A stretch of DNA of 64,000 nt, taken from contig NZ_JAOWIF010000042.1 of assembly GCF_030332225.1 (NCBI RefSeq), positions 340,176-404,175 of the forward strand, written 5' to 3'. Source of the stretch: Citrobacter sp. Cu233. Lineage in GTDB: Bacteria; Pseudomonadota; Gammaproteobacteria; Enterobacterales; Enterobacteriaceae. The notes below the pieces were generated by a model. The model was not told the origin of the DNA, searched no databases, and was given only the letters and a program-made list of their open reading frames with translations. A program made the position numbers and the translations under genes. Shown here one piece after another: positions 54,425 through 63,789 of this stretch (the first letter of the stretch is position 1; every line of letters begins with the position of its first letter).

Positions 54425-54511
54425 TTAATACGTATCCGTTGGTGGCACGCCAAAATTCGGCATTCCGTTCTCATCCCAGCGTACAAGCTTCAGGCGGGTG
54501 TGGCGATGTGA
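54425..54511 (-). pseudogene. Remnant: C-terminal tail resembling a family 43 glycoside hydrolase
   Basis: On the minus strand an open stretch of 28 codons plus stop reads RLKLVRWDENGMPNFGVPP and then TDTY. The pattern of a hydrophobic beta strand followed by W-D-E-N-G-x-P-x-F-G-x-P is typical of the C-terminal end of family 43 glycosidases. No upstream start, domain or ribosome site is visible, and similarity fades above 54511. From memory, relatives carry a sugar transporter and glycosidase between ampE and aroP, so this may be what a deletion left behind. The assignment is by pattern only. Confidence 0.4.
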
Positions 54512-54610
54512 TATGGAGAGAATTATTGTCTGGTGCTGGTGTTTTTGCGTTGCAGGATAGCGCCGCTGATATGAACTAAACAGTCATCTGTGGGAAAGTG
54601 TAAAGCAGAT
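54512..54610. other. Unassigned spacer between the remnant and aroP
   Basis: No gene, promoter or repeat could be supported in this stretch. It may contain further decayed sequence of the lost gene. Confidence 0.4.
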
Positions 54611-54638
54611 AACAACCCCCACCAGGTGCAGGTGGGGG
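54611..54638 (-). terminator. Probable aroP terminator
   Basis: CCCCCACC (54616-54623) and GGTGGGGG (54631-54638) form an 8-bp stem just past the aroP stop. On the minus strand it is followed by TTGTTAT, a weak U-tract. Confidence 0.65.
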
Positions 54639-54646
54639 AGGGAAAA

Positions 54647-56020
54647 TTAATGCGCTTTCACGGCGCCGGCCGTTTTCTGTTTGCACAGATAGCCAATGCC
54701 AAGAATGGCTATCCATACCGGGATCAGGTACACAGAGATAGCCATGCCCGGCGTCATCATCATAATTACCAGTACTGCTGCCATGAAAATCAGGCAGATC
54801 CAGTTACCCAGCGGGTAGAGCAGTGCCGGGAAGCGAGTGGCGACGCCCTGCTGCTGTTTTGCTTTGCGGAACTTAATATGCGCAAGGCTAATCATTGCCC
54901 AGTTGATGACCAATGCGGAAACCACCAGTGCCATCAGCAGGCCAAACGCAGATTCCGGTGCCAGATAGTTAATCAGTACGCACAGTGCGGTAACCAGTGC
55001 GGAAACCAGAATCGTGTTCACCGGTACGCCGCGTTTATCGACACTCATCAACGCTTTCGGCGCGTTACCTTGCTGAGCCAGGCCGAACAGCATACGGCTG
55101 TTGCAGTACACGCAGCTGTTATAGACAGAAAGGGCGGCAGTCAGTACCACGACGTTAAGCGCGTTAGCCACAAACGTGTCGCCCAGTTCGTGGAAGATCA
55201 GGACAAACGGGCTGACGTCAGCGGTCACACGCGTCCATGGCATCAGAGAGAGCAGGACGGCCAGCGAACCCACATAGAAAATCAGGATACGGTAGATAAC
55301 CTGGTTAGTGGCTTTCGGGATGCTTTGCTCCGGGTTATCTGCTTCTGCTGCGGTGATCCCGACCAATTCCAGACCGCCGAAAGAGAACATGATGATAGCC
55401 ATCATCATTACCAGCCCGCTGAAGCCGTGTGGCAGGAATCCACCCTGGCTCCACAGGTTACTGACGCTGGCCTGCGGGCCGCCGTTGCCGCTGAACAGCA
55501 GCCAGCCGCCGAAGATGATCATCGCGACTACGGCAATGACTTTAATAATGGCAAACCAGAACTCCATCTCACCGAACACTTTCACGTTGGTCAGGTTAAT
55601 GGCGTTGATGATCACAAAAAAGGCTGCTGCCGAAGCCCATGTTGGGATCTCCGGATACCAGAATTGAATGTATTTACCTACAGCGGTTAGCTCAGCCATG
55701 GCAACTAATACGTACAATACCCAGTAGTTCCAGCCAGAGGCGAAACCCGCGAAACTGCCCCAGTATTTATAAGCAAAGTGGCTAAAGGAGCCTGCTACCG
55801 GCTCTTCCACCACCATTTCACCTAGCTGACGCATAATCAGAAAAGCGATAAATCCGGCGATAGCGTAACCCAGAATAATCCCCGGCCCTGCAGACTGAAT
55901 AACGGATGCGCTTCCGAGGAATAACCCGGTACCAATCGCGCCACCCAGCGCGATAAGCTGTATATGACGGTTTTTAAGGCCGCGCTTTAGCTGATCGCCA
56001 TGCTGTTGACTTTCCATCAT
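54647..56020 (-). CDS. aroP: Aromatic amino acid permease AroP
   Basis: Inner-membrane APC-family symporter that imports phenylalanine, tyrosine and tryptophan. 457 residues with about twelve membrane segments. The family signature GLKNRHIQLIALGGAIGTGL (about 14-33) covers the first segment, and LVGITAAEADNPEQSIPKAT (about 226-245) is the conserved cytoplasmic loop. EPVAGSFSHFAYKY lies near 90-103. Expression is probably repressed by TyrR at the boxes at 56090-56130. Divergent from pdhR. Confidence 0.97.
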   Translation of the reverse strand: MMESQQHGDQLKRGLKNRHIQLIALGGAIGTGLFLGSASVIQSAGPGIILGYAIAGFIAFLIMRQLGEMVVEEPVAGSFSHFAYKYWGSFAGFASGWNYWVLYVLVAMAELTAVGKYIQFWYPEIPTWASAAAFFVIINAINLTNVKVFGEMEFWFAIIKVIAVVAMIIFGGWLLFSGNGGPQASVSNLWSQGGFLPHGFSGLVMMMAIIMFSFGGLELVGITAAEADNPEQSIPKATNQVIYRILIFYVGSLAVLLSLMPWTRVTADVSPFVLIFHELGDTFVANALNVVVLTAALSVYNSCVYCNSRMLFGLAQQGNAPKALMSVDKRGVPVNTILVSALVTALCVLINYLAPESAFGLLMALVVSALVINWAMISLAHIKFRKAKQQQGVATRFPALLYPLGNWICLIFMAAVLVIMMMTPGMAISVYLIPVWIAILGIGYLCKQKTAGAVKAH

Positions 56021-56089
56021 GAAACCTCGTGTGTGGTTTTACTCTTCATCTTTCGAGTACTTATATTTTGAACCACGCAGTGACGCGTG

Positions 56090-56130
56090 TGTAAGTTTGC
56101 AATTCCGTTTGTTGTATTAATTTATTTACA
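56090..56130. promoter_or_regulatory. Tandem TyrR boxes upstream of aroP
   Basis: Strong box TGTATTAATTTATTTACA (56113-56130), matching TGTAAA-N6-TTTACA closely, and a weak neighbour starting TGTAAG (56090-56107). The boxes are 23 bases apart start to start, about two helical turns, fitting cooperative TyrR binding known for aroP repression by aromatic amino acids. Confidence 0.7.
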
Positions 56131-56535
56131 GCAGTGAATTATGAAATGTTGCCTAAAGACTTTTGTCTTGATCAGAATAGTGTTATGCGAGCGCGAATGC
56201 ACCTGCTTTATGCGGCGTGAGTGACGAGTTGAATAAAAAGAAACCATTTGTAAGCGCGAGTTTATCTACCACAAAATTTCCAATTTGAATTTTTATTCAA
56301 AAATAGTGATTGATAAATCGATAAATAAGCAGGTGAATCGGTTCAGATAATATATTTTTTCGTTTCAATTCGGTTAAAACTACCTCGGGATGGGTAAATT
56401 TAACATTTGTGCATAGTTACATGTTTGAAACGTTATTTCTGTAATGTTGTTAAAATATGCCTCCTTTACTGATTTCAATCAAAACCTGTATGGACAGAAG
56501 GTGAATACTTTGTTACTTTAGCGTCAAGAACATGA
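56131..56535. other. AT-rich aroP-pdhR intergenic region
   Basis: About 400 gene-free bases, mostly A and T rich between 56270 and 56460. The pdhR promoter should be at its right end, before the PdhR operator. I could not assign other sites. Confidence 0.4.
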
Positions 56536-56552
56536 AATTGGTAAGACCAATT
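56536..56552. promoter_or_regulatory. PdhR operator
   Basis: AATTGGTAAGACCAATT is a perfect palindrome around a three-base centre and identical to the autoregulatory PdhR box upstream of E. coli pdhR. Pyruvate releases PdhR and induces pdhR-aceEF-lpd. Confidence 0.93.
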
Positions 56553-56584
56553 GACTCCGGGCAAATGGCTTAAGACAGGAAATC

Positions 56585-57349
56585 ATGGCCTACAGCAAAA
56601 TCCGCCAACCAAAACTCTCCGATGTGATTGAGCAGCAGCTGGAGTTTTTAATTCTTGAGGGGACACTTCGCCCCGGAGAAAAACTCCCACCGGAACGCGA
56701 GCTGGCAAAACAGTTCGACGTTTCCCGCCCCTCCTTACGTGAGGCGATCCAACGCCTCGAAGCGAAGGGCTTACTGCTTCGTCGTCAGGGCGGTGGCACT
56801 TTTGTTCAGAGCAGCCTGTGGCAGAGCTTTAGCGACCCACTGGTAGAACTGCTCTCCGACCATCCTGAATCCCAGTTTGACCTGCTCGAAACGCGCCATG
56901 CGTTGGAAGGTATTGCGGCATATTACGCCGCACTGCGCAGCACGGATGAAGACAAAACGCGTATCCGTGAACTCCATCAGGCGATCGAGCTTGCTCAACA
57001 GTCCGGCGATCTTGACGGTGAATCTGATGCAGTACTTCAGTATCAAATTGCTGTCACCGAAGCGGCACATAATGTGGTACTGCTCCATTTGCTAAGGTGT
57101 ATGGAGCCGATGCTGGCCCAGAATGTCCGTCAAAACTTTGAATTGCTGTATGCGCGTCGCGAGATGCTGCCGCTGGTAAGCAGTCACCGTACCCGCATTT
57201 TTGAAGCAATTATCGCCGGGAAGCCGGAAGAGGCGCGTGAAGCGTCGCACCGTCACCTGGCATTTATCGAAGAGATTCTCCTGGACAGAAGCCGTGAGGA
57301 AAGTCGTCGTGAACGCGCCTTACGCCGCCTGGAGCAACGAAAGAATTAG
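56585..57349 (+). CDS. pdhR: Pyruvate-sensing repressor PdhR
   Basis: GntR-family (FadR subfamily) repressor of the pyruvate dehydrogenase operon; pyruvate is the inducer. 254 residues. The winged helix-turn-helix contains [20 protein letters not shown] (about 23-42) and [20 protein letters not shown]. The C-terminal helical effector domain runs from about 90. It is the first gene of pdhR-aceE-aceF-lpd and sits 32 bases behind its operator. Confidence 0.97.
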   Translation: MAYSKIRQPKLSDVIEQQLEFLILEGTLRPGEKLPPERELAKQFDVSRPSLREAIQRLEAKGLLLRRQGGGTFVQSSLWQSFSDPLVELLSDHPESQFDLLETRHALEGIAAYYAALRSTDEDKTRIRELHQAIELAQQSGDLDGESDAVLQYQIAVTEAAHNVVLLHLLRCMEPMLAQNVRQNFELLYARREMLPLVSSHRTRIFEAIIAGKPEEAREASHRHLAFIEEILLDRSREESRRERALRRLEQRKN

Positions 57350-57424
57350 TGATTTTTCTGGCAGAACGTTAACCAGAAGATGTTGTAAATCAAGCGCGAA
57401 TGTAAAGCGCGGCAACTAAACGCA

Positions 57425-57474
57425 GAACCTGTCTTATTGTGGTCTCGCGAGCGAGAACACAATGGGACAGGTTC
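57425..57474 (+). other. Long stem-loop between pdhR and aceE
   Basis: GAACCTGTCTTATTGTG (57425-57441) pairs with CACAATGGGACAGGTTC (57458-57474) along all 17 positions, two of them G-U, and an inner TCTCG/CGAGA helix caps it. It has no T-run, so it is not a terminator. From memory E. coli has an equivalent hairpin with different loop bases. It probably stabilises or processes the aceEF message. Confidence 0.8.
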
Positions 57475-57513
57475 CAGATAACTCAACGTATTAGATAGAT
57501 AAGGAATACCCCC

Positions 57514-60177
57514 ATGTCAGAACGTTTCCCAAATGACGTGGATCCGATCGAAACTCGCGACTGGCTACAGGCGATCGAATCGGTCATCCGTGAAGAAGGT
57601 GTTGAGCGTGCTCAGTATCTGATCGACCAACTGCTTTCAGAAGCCCGCAAAGGCGGCGTGAAAGTAGCGGCAGGTGCAGGGGCCAGCAATTATGTAAACA
57701 CTATTGCCGTTGAAGATGAACCGGAATACCCGGGCAATCTGGAGCTGGAACGTCGTATTCGTTCTGCTATCCGCTGGAACGCCATCATGACCGTACTGCG
57801 TGCGTCTAAAAAGGATCTTGAGCTGGGTGGCCATATGGCATCCTTCCAGTCCTCCGCAACGGTATATGATGTTTGCTTCAACCACTTCTTCCGTGCACGC
57901 AACGAGCAGGACGGTGGCGATCTGGTGTACTTCCAGGGTCACATCTCCCCGGGCATCTACGCACGCGCATTCCTGGAAGGTCGTCTGACTGAAGAGCAGA
58001 TGAACAACTTCCGTCAGGAAGTCCATGGTAAAGGCCTGTCTTCCTACCCGCACCCGAAACTGATGCCGGAATTCTGGCAGTTCCCGACCGTATCTATGGG
58101 TCTGGGTCCAATCGGTGCTATCTACCAGGCTAAATTCCTGAAATATCTGGAACACCGTGGCCTGAAAGATACCTCTAAACAAACCGTTTACGCTTTCCTG
58201 GGCGACGGCGAGATGGATGAGCCAGAATCTAAAGGTGCGATCACCATCGCGACCCGTGAAAAACTGGACAACCTGGTCTTTGTTATCAACTGTAACCTGC
58301 AGCGTCTTGACGGCCCGGTCACCGGTAACGGCAAGATTGTCAACGAACTGGAAGGCATCTTCGCGGGTGCTGGCTGGAACGTGATTAAAGTCATGTGGGG
58401 CGGTCGTTGGGATGAGCTGCTGCGTAAAGACACCAGCGGTAAACTGATCCAACTGATGAACGAAACCGTTGACGGTGACTACCAGACCTTCAAATCCAAA
58501 GACGGCGCTTACGTTCGTGAGCACTTCTTCGGTAAATACCCGGAAACCGCAGCACTGGTTGCTGACTGGACTGACGAGCAGATTTGGGCTCTGAACCGTG
58601 GTGGTCACGATCCGAAGAAAGTCTACGCTGCACTGAAAAAAGCGCAGGAAACCAAAGGCAAAGCAACTGTAATCCTCGCCCATACCATCAAAGGTTACGG
58701 CATGGGTGACACTGCCGAAGGTAAAAACATCGCTCACCAGGTTAAGAAAATGAACATGGACGGCGTGCGTTATATCCGCGACCGTTTCAATGTGCCAGTA
58801 ACCGATGAGCAGGTTGAAAACCTGTCTTACATTACCTTCCCGGAAGGTTCTGAAGAACATACCTATCTGCACGCTCAGCGTCAGAAACTGCACGGTTACC
58901 TGCCTGCTCGTCAGCCGAACTTCACCGAGAAGCTGGAACTGCCGGCGCTGGAAGACTTCGGTGCGCTGCTGGAAGAGCAGAACAAAGAAATCTCCACTAC
59001 CATCGCTTTCGTTCGTGCCCTGAACGTGATGCTGAAGAACAAATCGATCAAAGATCGTCTGGTTCCGATCATCGCTGACGAAGCGCGTACTTTCGGTATG
59101 GAAGGTCTGTTCCGTCAGATCGGTATTTACAGCCCGAACGGCCAGCAGTACACCCCGCAGGACCGTGAGCAGGTTGCATACTATAAAGAAGACGAGAAAG
59201 GTCAGATCCTGCAGGAAGGTATCAACGAACTGGGTGCTGGCGCGTCCTGGCTGGCTGCTGCAACATCTTACAGCACCAACGATCTGCCGATGATCCCGTT
59301 CTACATCTACTACTCCATGTTCGGGTTCCAGCGTATCGGTGACCTGTGCTGGCAGGCAGGTGACCAGCAGGCTCGTGGCTTCCTGATCGGTGGTACTTCT
59401 GGTCGTACGACGCTGAACGGCGAAGGTCTGCAGCACGAAGATGGTCACAGCCATATTCAGTCTCTGACTATCCCGAACTGTATCTCTTACGATCCGTCTT
59501 ACGCGTACGAAGTTGCGGTCATCATGCATGATGGTCTGGAGCGTATGTACGGTGAGAAACAAGAGAACGTTTACTACTACATCACCACGCTGAACGAAAA
59601 CTACCACATGCCGGCAATGCCAGCAGGTGCCGAGGAAGGTATCCGTAAAGGTATCTACAAACTCGAAACCCTCGAAGGTAGCAAAGGTAAAGTTCAGCTG
59701 CTGGGCTCCGGTTCTATCCTGCGTCACGTCCGTGAAGCAGCACAGATCCTGGCGAACGACTACGGTGTAGGTTCTGACGTATACAGCGTAACGTCCTTCA
59801 CTGAACTGGCGCGTGATGGCCAGGATTGTGAGCGTTGGAACATGCTGCACCCGATGGAAACTCCGCGCGTTCCGTACATCGCTCAGGTGATGAACGACGC
59901 TCCGGCAGTGGCATCGACTGACTATATGAAACTGTTTGCCGAACAGGTTCGTACTTATGTACCGGCTGATGATTATCGCGTACTGGGTACTGACGGCTTC
60001 GGTCGCTCTGACAGCCGTGAAAACCTGCGTCACCACTTCGAAGTTGATGCTTCCTACGTGGTTGTAGCGGCTCTGGGCGAACTGGCTAAACGTGGTGAAA
60101 TCGATAAGAAAGTGGTTGCTGACGCAATCATCAAATTCAATATCGATGCAGATAAAGTTAACCCGCGTCTGGCGTAA
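57514..60177 (+). CDS. aceE: Pyruvate dehydrogenase E1 component
   Basis: Thiamine-diphosphate-dependent decarboxylase of the pyruvate dehydrogenase complex, passing acetyl groups to AceF lipoyl domains. 887 residues, the E. coli length. The ThDP motif runs from [14 protein letters not shown] (about 229) to NCN (about 258-260). [16 protein letters not shown] near 394-409 and [20 protein letters not shown] near 630-649 contain active-site histidines. Very strong codon bias creates long spurious open frames on the other strand. Aerobic expression is controlled by PdhR and ArcA. Confidence 0.98.
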   Translation: MSERFPNDVDPIETRDWLQAIESVIREEGVERAQYLIDQLLSEARKGGVKVAAGAGASNYVNTIAVEDEPEYPGNLELERRIRSAIRWNAIMTVLRASKKDLELGGHMASFQSSATVYDVCFNHFFRARNEQDGGDLVYFQGHISPGIYARAFLEGRLTEEQMNNFRQEVHGKGLSSYPHPKLMPEFWQFPTVSMGLGPIGAIYQAKFLKYLEHRGLKDTSKQTVYAFLGDGEMDEPESKGAITIATREKLDNLVFVINCNLQRLDGPVTGNGKIVNELEGIFAGAGWNVIKVMWGGRWDELLRKDTSGKLIQLMNETVDGDYQTFKSKDGAYVREHFFGKYPETAALVADWTDEQIWALNRGGHDPKKVYAALKKAQETKGKATVILAHTIKGYGMGDTAEGKNIAHQVKKMNMDGVRYIRDRFNVPVTDEQVENLSYITFPEGSEEHTYLHAQRQKLHGYLPARQPNFTEKLELPALEDFGALLEEQNKEISTTIAFVRALNVMLKNKSIKDRLVPIIADEARTFGMEGLFRQIGIYSPNGQQYTPQDREQVAYYKEDEKGQILQEGINELGAGASWLAAATSYSTNDLPMIPFYIYYSMFGFQRIGDLCWQAGDQQARGFLIGGTSGRTTLNGEGLQHEDGHSHIQSLTIPNCISYDPSYAYEVAVIMHDGLERMYGEKQENVYYYITTLNENYHMPAMPAGAEEGIRKGIYKLETLEGSKGKVQLLGSGSILRHVREAAQILANDYGVGSDVYSVTSFTELARDGQDCERWNMLHPMETPRVPYIAQVMNDAPAVASTDYMKLFAEQVRTYVPADDYRVLGTDGFGRSDSRENLRHHFEVDASYVVVAALGELAKRGEIDKKVVADAIIKFNIDADKVNPRLA

Positions 60178-60191
60178 GAGGTAAAAGAATA

Positions 60192-62078
60192 ATGGCTATC
60201 GAAATCAATGTACCGGACATCGGGGCTGATGAAGTTGAAATCACCGAGATCCTGGTCAAAGTGGGCGACAAAGTTGAAGCTGAACAGTCGCTGATCACCG
60301 TAGAAGGCGACAAAGCCTCTATGGAAGTTCCGTCTCCTCAGGCTGGTATCGTTAAAGAGATCAAAGTCTCTGTTGGCGACAAAACTGAGACCGGCAAACT
60401 GATCATGATTTTCGATTCCGCCGACGGTGCAGCAGCAGCTGCACCTGCTCCGGCAGAAGAGAAGAAAGCAGCCGCTCCGGCCGCGGCACCCGCTGCAGCA
60501 GCGGCAAAAGACGTACACGTACCAGACATCGGCGGTGACGAAGTTGAAGTTACCGAGATCATGGTTAAAGTGGGCGACACCGTTGCGGCTGAACAGTCTC
60601 TGATCACCGTAGAAGGCGACAAAGCGTCTATGGAAGTTCCGGCGCCGTTCGCAGGAACCGTTAAAGAGATCAAAATCAACACTGGCGACAAAGTGTCTAC
60701 CGGCTCCCTGATTATGGTCTTCGAAGTCGCAGGCGCAGCGCCTGCTGCTGCACCGGCTCAGGCTGCTGCTCCTGCTGCAGCGGCAGCTCCGGCGGCAACG
60801 GGTTCTAAAGAAGTTAATGTACCGGATATCGGCGGTGACGAAGTTGAAGTGACCGAAGTGATGGTCAAAGTGGGCGATAAAATTGCCGCTGAGCAGTCAC
60901 TGATCACCGTAGAAGGCGACAAAGCGTCGATGGAAGTTCCGGCACCGTTCGCAGGTACCGTGAAAGAAATCAAAATCAGCACCGGTGATAAAGTGAAAAC
61001 CGGCTCTCTGATTATGGTCTTCGAAGTTGAAGGCGCTGCACCTGCTGCTGCACCGGCACAAGCTGCGGCACCGGCTCCGGCCGCTGCACCGGCACAAGCT
61101 GCTCCTGCTCCGGCTGCAAAAGCGGAAAGCAAATCTGACTTCGCAGAAAACGACGCTTACGTCCACGCAACTCCGCTGATCCGTCGCCTGGCACGCGAAT
61201 TTGGCGTGAATCTGGCGAAAGTGAAAGGTTCAGGTCGTAAAGGCCGTATCCTGCGCGAAGACGTTCAGGCATACGTGAAAGACGCGGTTAAACGCGCTGA
61301 AGCTGCACCAACTGCTGCTACTGGCGGCGGAATCCCGGGCATGCTGCCTTGGCCGAAAGTTGACTTCAGCAAGTTTGGTGAAATTGAAGAAGTGGAACTG
61401 GGCCGTATCCAGAAAATCTCTGGTGCTAACCTGAGCCGTAACTGGGTGATGATCCCGCACGTTACCCACTTCGATAAGACCGATATCACCGATCTGGAAG
61501 CGTTCCGTAAACAACAGAACGCCGAAGCTGAGAAACGTAAACTGGACGTGAAATTCACCCCAGTGGTCTTCATCATGAAAGCGGTTGCTGCCGCTCTGGA
61601 ACAGATGCCTCGCTTCAACAGTTCTCTGTCTGAAGACGGTCAGCGTCTGACCCTGAAGAAATATATCAACATCGGTGTTGCGGTAGATACCCCGAATGGT
61701 CTGGTTGTTCCGGTCTTCAAAGACGTGAACAAGAAGAGCATTACCGAGCTGTCTCGTGAACTGACTGTGATCTCCAAGAAAGCACGTGATGGCAAGCTGA
61801 CCGCTGGTGAAATGCAGGGCGGTTGCTTTACCATCTCCAGCATCGGTGGCCTGGGTACTACCCACTTTGCACCGATTGTGAACGCGCCGGAAGTGGCTAT
61901 CCTCGGTGTCTCCAAGTCCTCTATGGAGCCAGTGTGGAACGGTAAAGAGTTTATGCCGCGTCTGATGATGCCGATTTCGCTCTCCTTCGACCACCGTGTA
62001 ATCGACGGTGCAGATGGTGCGCGCTTTATCACTATCATCAACAACATGCTGTCTGACATTCGCCGCCTGGTGATGTAA
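60192..62078 (+). CDS. aceF: Dihydrolipoyl acetyltransferase E2 (AceF)
   Basis: Core of the pyruvate dehydrogenase complex, transferring acetyl to coenzyme A. 628 residues (E. coli 630). Three lipoyl domains, about 1-78, 105-180 and 205-283, each carry the lipoylated lysine in [11 protein letters not shown]. They are joined by Ala/Pro-rich linkers. A peripheral-subunit-binding domain follows (about 325-360, with [20 protein letters not shown]). The catalytic domain ends with [15 protein letters not shown], the HxxxDG motif. Fourteen bases after aceE. Terminator downstream. Confidence 0.98.
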   Translation: MAIEINVPDIGADEVEITEILVKVGDKVEAEQSLITVEGDKASMEVPSPQAGIVKEIKVSVGDKTETGKLIMIFDSADGAAAAAPAPAEEKKAAAPAAAPAAAAAKDVHVPDIGGDEVEVTEIMVKVGDTVAAEQSLITVEGDKASMEVPAPFAGTVKEIKINTGDKVSTGSLIMVFEVAGAAPAAAPAQAAAPAAAAAPAATGSKEVNVPDIGGDEVEVTEVMVKVGDKIAAEQSLITVEGDKASMEVPAPFAGTVKEIKISTGDKVKTGSLIMVFEVEGAAPAAAPAQAAAPAPAAAPAQAAPAPAAKAESKSDFAENDAYVHATPLIRRLAREFGVNLAKVKGSGRKGRILREDVQAYVKDAVKRAEAAPTAATGGGIPGMLPWPKVDFSKFGEIEEVELGRIQKISGANLSRNWVMIPHVTHFDKTDITDLEAFRKQQNAEAEKRKLDVKFTPVVFIMKAVAAALEQMPRFNSSLSEDGQRLTLKKYINIGVAVDTPNGLVVPVFKDVNKKSITELSRELTVISKKARDGKLTAGEMQGGCFTISSIGGLGTTHFAPIVNAPEVAILGVSKSSMEPVWNGKEFMPRLMMPISLSFDHRVIDGADGARFITIINNMLSDIRRLVM

Positions 62079-62082
62079 GCGA

Positions 62083-62111
62083 AAAAGCCGGCCCGACGGC
62101 CGGCTTTTTTC
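62083..62111 (+). terminator. aceF terminator
   Basis: AAAAAGCCGGC-CCGACG-GCCGGCTTTTTT: a G/C-rich perfect stem with flanking A- and T-runs, five bases after aceF. It separates aceEF from lpd, allowing lpd to be made independently for the 2-oxoglutarate and glycine complexes. Confidence 0.95.
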
Positions 62112-62172
62112 TGGTAATCTCATGAAGTCAGTGGGGTTATTGTGCGAAAGACAAATCGGTTGCCGTTTGTTG

Positions 62173-62201
62173 TTTCAAAATTGTTAACAATTTTGTAAAA
62201 T
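62173..62201 (+). promoter_or_regulatory. lpd promoter region
   Basis: A TAAAAT at 62196-62201 fits a -10, with TTTCAA at 62173-62178 as a weak -35 at 17 bases. They straddle the perfect palindrome AAAATTGTTAACAATTTT (62177-62194), whose GTTAA cores resemble ArcA boxes. ArcA repression of lpd under low oxygen is known in E. coli; the exact assignment here is inferred. Confidence 0.55.
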
Positions 62202-62253
62202 ACGGGCGGATAGAACGACCCGGTGGACGACGGGTATAAATTAAGAGGTCATG

Positions 62254-63678
62254 ATGAGCACTGAAATCAAAACTCAGGTCGTGGTACTTGGGGCAGGCCC
62301 GGCAGGTTACTCTGCTGCCTTCCGTTGCGCAGATTTAGGTCTGGAGACCGTCATCGTAGAACGTTACAGCACCCTTGGTGGTGTTTGTCTGAACGTCGGC
62401 TGTATCCCTTCTAAAGCGCTGCTGCACGTAGCAAAAGTTATTGAAGAAGCCAAAGCACTGGCTGAACACGGTATTGTTTTTGGCGAGCCGAAAACTGATA
62501 TCGACAAGATTCGTACCTGGAAAGAAAAAGTTATCACTCAACTGACCGGCGGTCTGGCGGGTATGGCCAAAGGCCGTAAAGTGAAAGTGGTTAACGGTCT
62601 GGGTAAATTTACCGGGGCGAACACCCTGGAAGTTGAAGGTGAAAACGGTAAAACCGTCATCAACTTCGACAACGCAATCATCGCGGCGGGTTCCCGTCCG
62701 ATCCAGTTGCCGTTCATTCCGCACGAAGATCCGCGCGTATGGGACTCCACTGACGCGCTGGAACTGAAATCCGTACCGAAGCGTATGCTGGTTATGGGTG
62801 GCGGTATTATCGGTCTGGAAATGGGTACCGTGTATCACGCGCTGGGTTCAGAGATTGATGTGGTTGAAATGTTCGACCAGGTTATCCCAGCTGCCGATAA
62901 AGACGTGGTGAAAGTCTTCACCAAACGCATCAGCAAGAAATTCAACCTGATGCTGGAAACCAAAGTGACTGCCGTTGAAGCGAAAGAAGACGGTATTTAC
63001 GTTTCCATGGAAGGCAAAAAAGCGCCTGCTGAAGCACAGCGTTACGACGCCGTACTGGTGGCTATCGGTCGTGTACCGAACGGTAAAAACCTCGACGCAG
63101 GCAAAGCGGGCGTTGAAGTTGATGACCGTGGCTTCATCCGCGTGGACAAACAACTGCGTACCAACGTACCGCATATCTTTGCTATCGGCGATATCGTCGG
63201 TCAGCCGATGCTGGCGCACAAAGGTGTTCATGAAGGTCACGTTGCCGCTGAAGTTATCGCCGGTAAGAAACACTACTTCGACCCGAAAGTTATCCCATCC
63301 ATCGCGTACACTGAACCAGAAGTTGCATGGGTTGGCCTGACTGAGAAAGAAGCGAAAGAAAAAGGCATCAGCTTTGAGACCGCCACCTTCCCGTGGGCTG
63401 CTTCTGGTCGTGCTATCGCTTCCGACTGCGCAGACGGTATGACCAAACTGATTTTCGACAAAGAATCTCACCGTGTTATCGGTGGTGCAATTGTCGGTAC
63501 CAACGGCGGCGAGCTGCTGGGTGAAATTGGTCTGGCGATCGAAATGGGTTGCGACGCTGAAGATATCGCACTGACCATCCACGCTCACCCGACTCTGCAT
63601 GAGTCCGTGGGCCTGGCGGCAGAAGTGTTCGAAGGTAGCATCACCGACCTGCCAAACCCGAAAGCGAAGAAAAAGTAA
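62254..63678 (+). CDS. lpd: Dihydrolipoyl dehydrogenase E3
   Basis: FAD-dependent disulfide oxidoreductase shared by the pyruvate and 2-oxoglutarate dehydrogenase complexes and the glycine cleavage system. 474 residues from the second of two adjacent ATGs, which has better spacing from the AAGAGG ribosome site and matches the known start. FAD site VVLGAGPAGYSAAF (about 9-22); redox cysteines in GGVCLNVGCIPSKALL (about 42-57); NAD site VMGGGIIGLEMGTVYHALGS (about 178-197); catalytic His in HAHPTLHES (about 443-451). Own promoter and terminator. Confidence 0.98.
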   Translation: MSTEIKTQVVVLGAGPAGYSAAFRCADLGLETVIVERYSTLGGVCLNVGCIPSKALLHVAKVIEEAKALAEHGIVFGEPKTDIDKIRTWKEKVITQLTGGLAGMAKGRKVKVVNGLGKFTGANTLEVEGENGKTVINFDNAIIAAGSRPIQLPFIPHEDPRVWDSTDALELKSVPKRMLVMGGGIIGLEMGTVYHALGSEIDVVEMFDQVIPAADKDVVKVFTKRISKKFNLMLETKVTAVEAKEDGIYVSMEGKKAPAEAQRYDAVLVAIGRVPNGKNLDAGKAGVEVDDRGFIRVDKQLRTNVPHIFAIGDIVGQPMLAHKGVHEGHVAAEVIAGKKHYFDPKVIPSIAYTEPEVAWVGLTEKEAKEKGISFETATFPWAASGRAIASDCADGMTKLIFDKESHRVIGGAIVGTNGGELLGEIGLAIEMGCDAEDIALTIHAHPTLHESVGLAAEVFEGSITDLPNPKAKKK

Positions 63679-63694
63679 TCTTCCCGCTTTTGTG

Positions 63695-63724
63695 AAAACG
63701 CCTCTTCGGAGGCGTTTTTTTTTG
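63695..63724 (+). terminator. lpd terminator
   Basis: AAAACGCCTC-TTCG-GAGGCGTTTTTTTTTT: a compact UUCG-capped stem with a run of ten Ts, 17 bases after lpd. Confidence 0.96.
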
Positions 63725-63789
63725 CCTAAAACGTCACCGTAATTTCCCCGGCAGACGCTTTATGACGTGATAACCAACGCGTTGATTGT

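Noticed and set aside
54590-55690. 366-codon plus-strand frame opposite aroP
   Set aside because: The composition is extremely rich in H, Q, R and D, typical of the reverse of membrane-protein codons. It has no start context.
57425-57474. pdhR-aceE hairpin as an intrinsic terminator
   Set aside because: No T-run follows the stem, and aceE is known to be transcribed through from pdhR in E. coli.
57637-60036. 799-codon open frame on the minus strand opposite aceE
   Set aside because: It is a shadow of the strong codon bias of aceE; the translation is rich in H, F, V, T and Q with no domain, and no ribosome site or promoter is seen.
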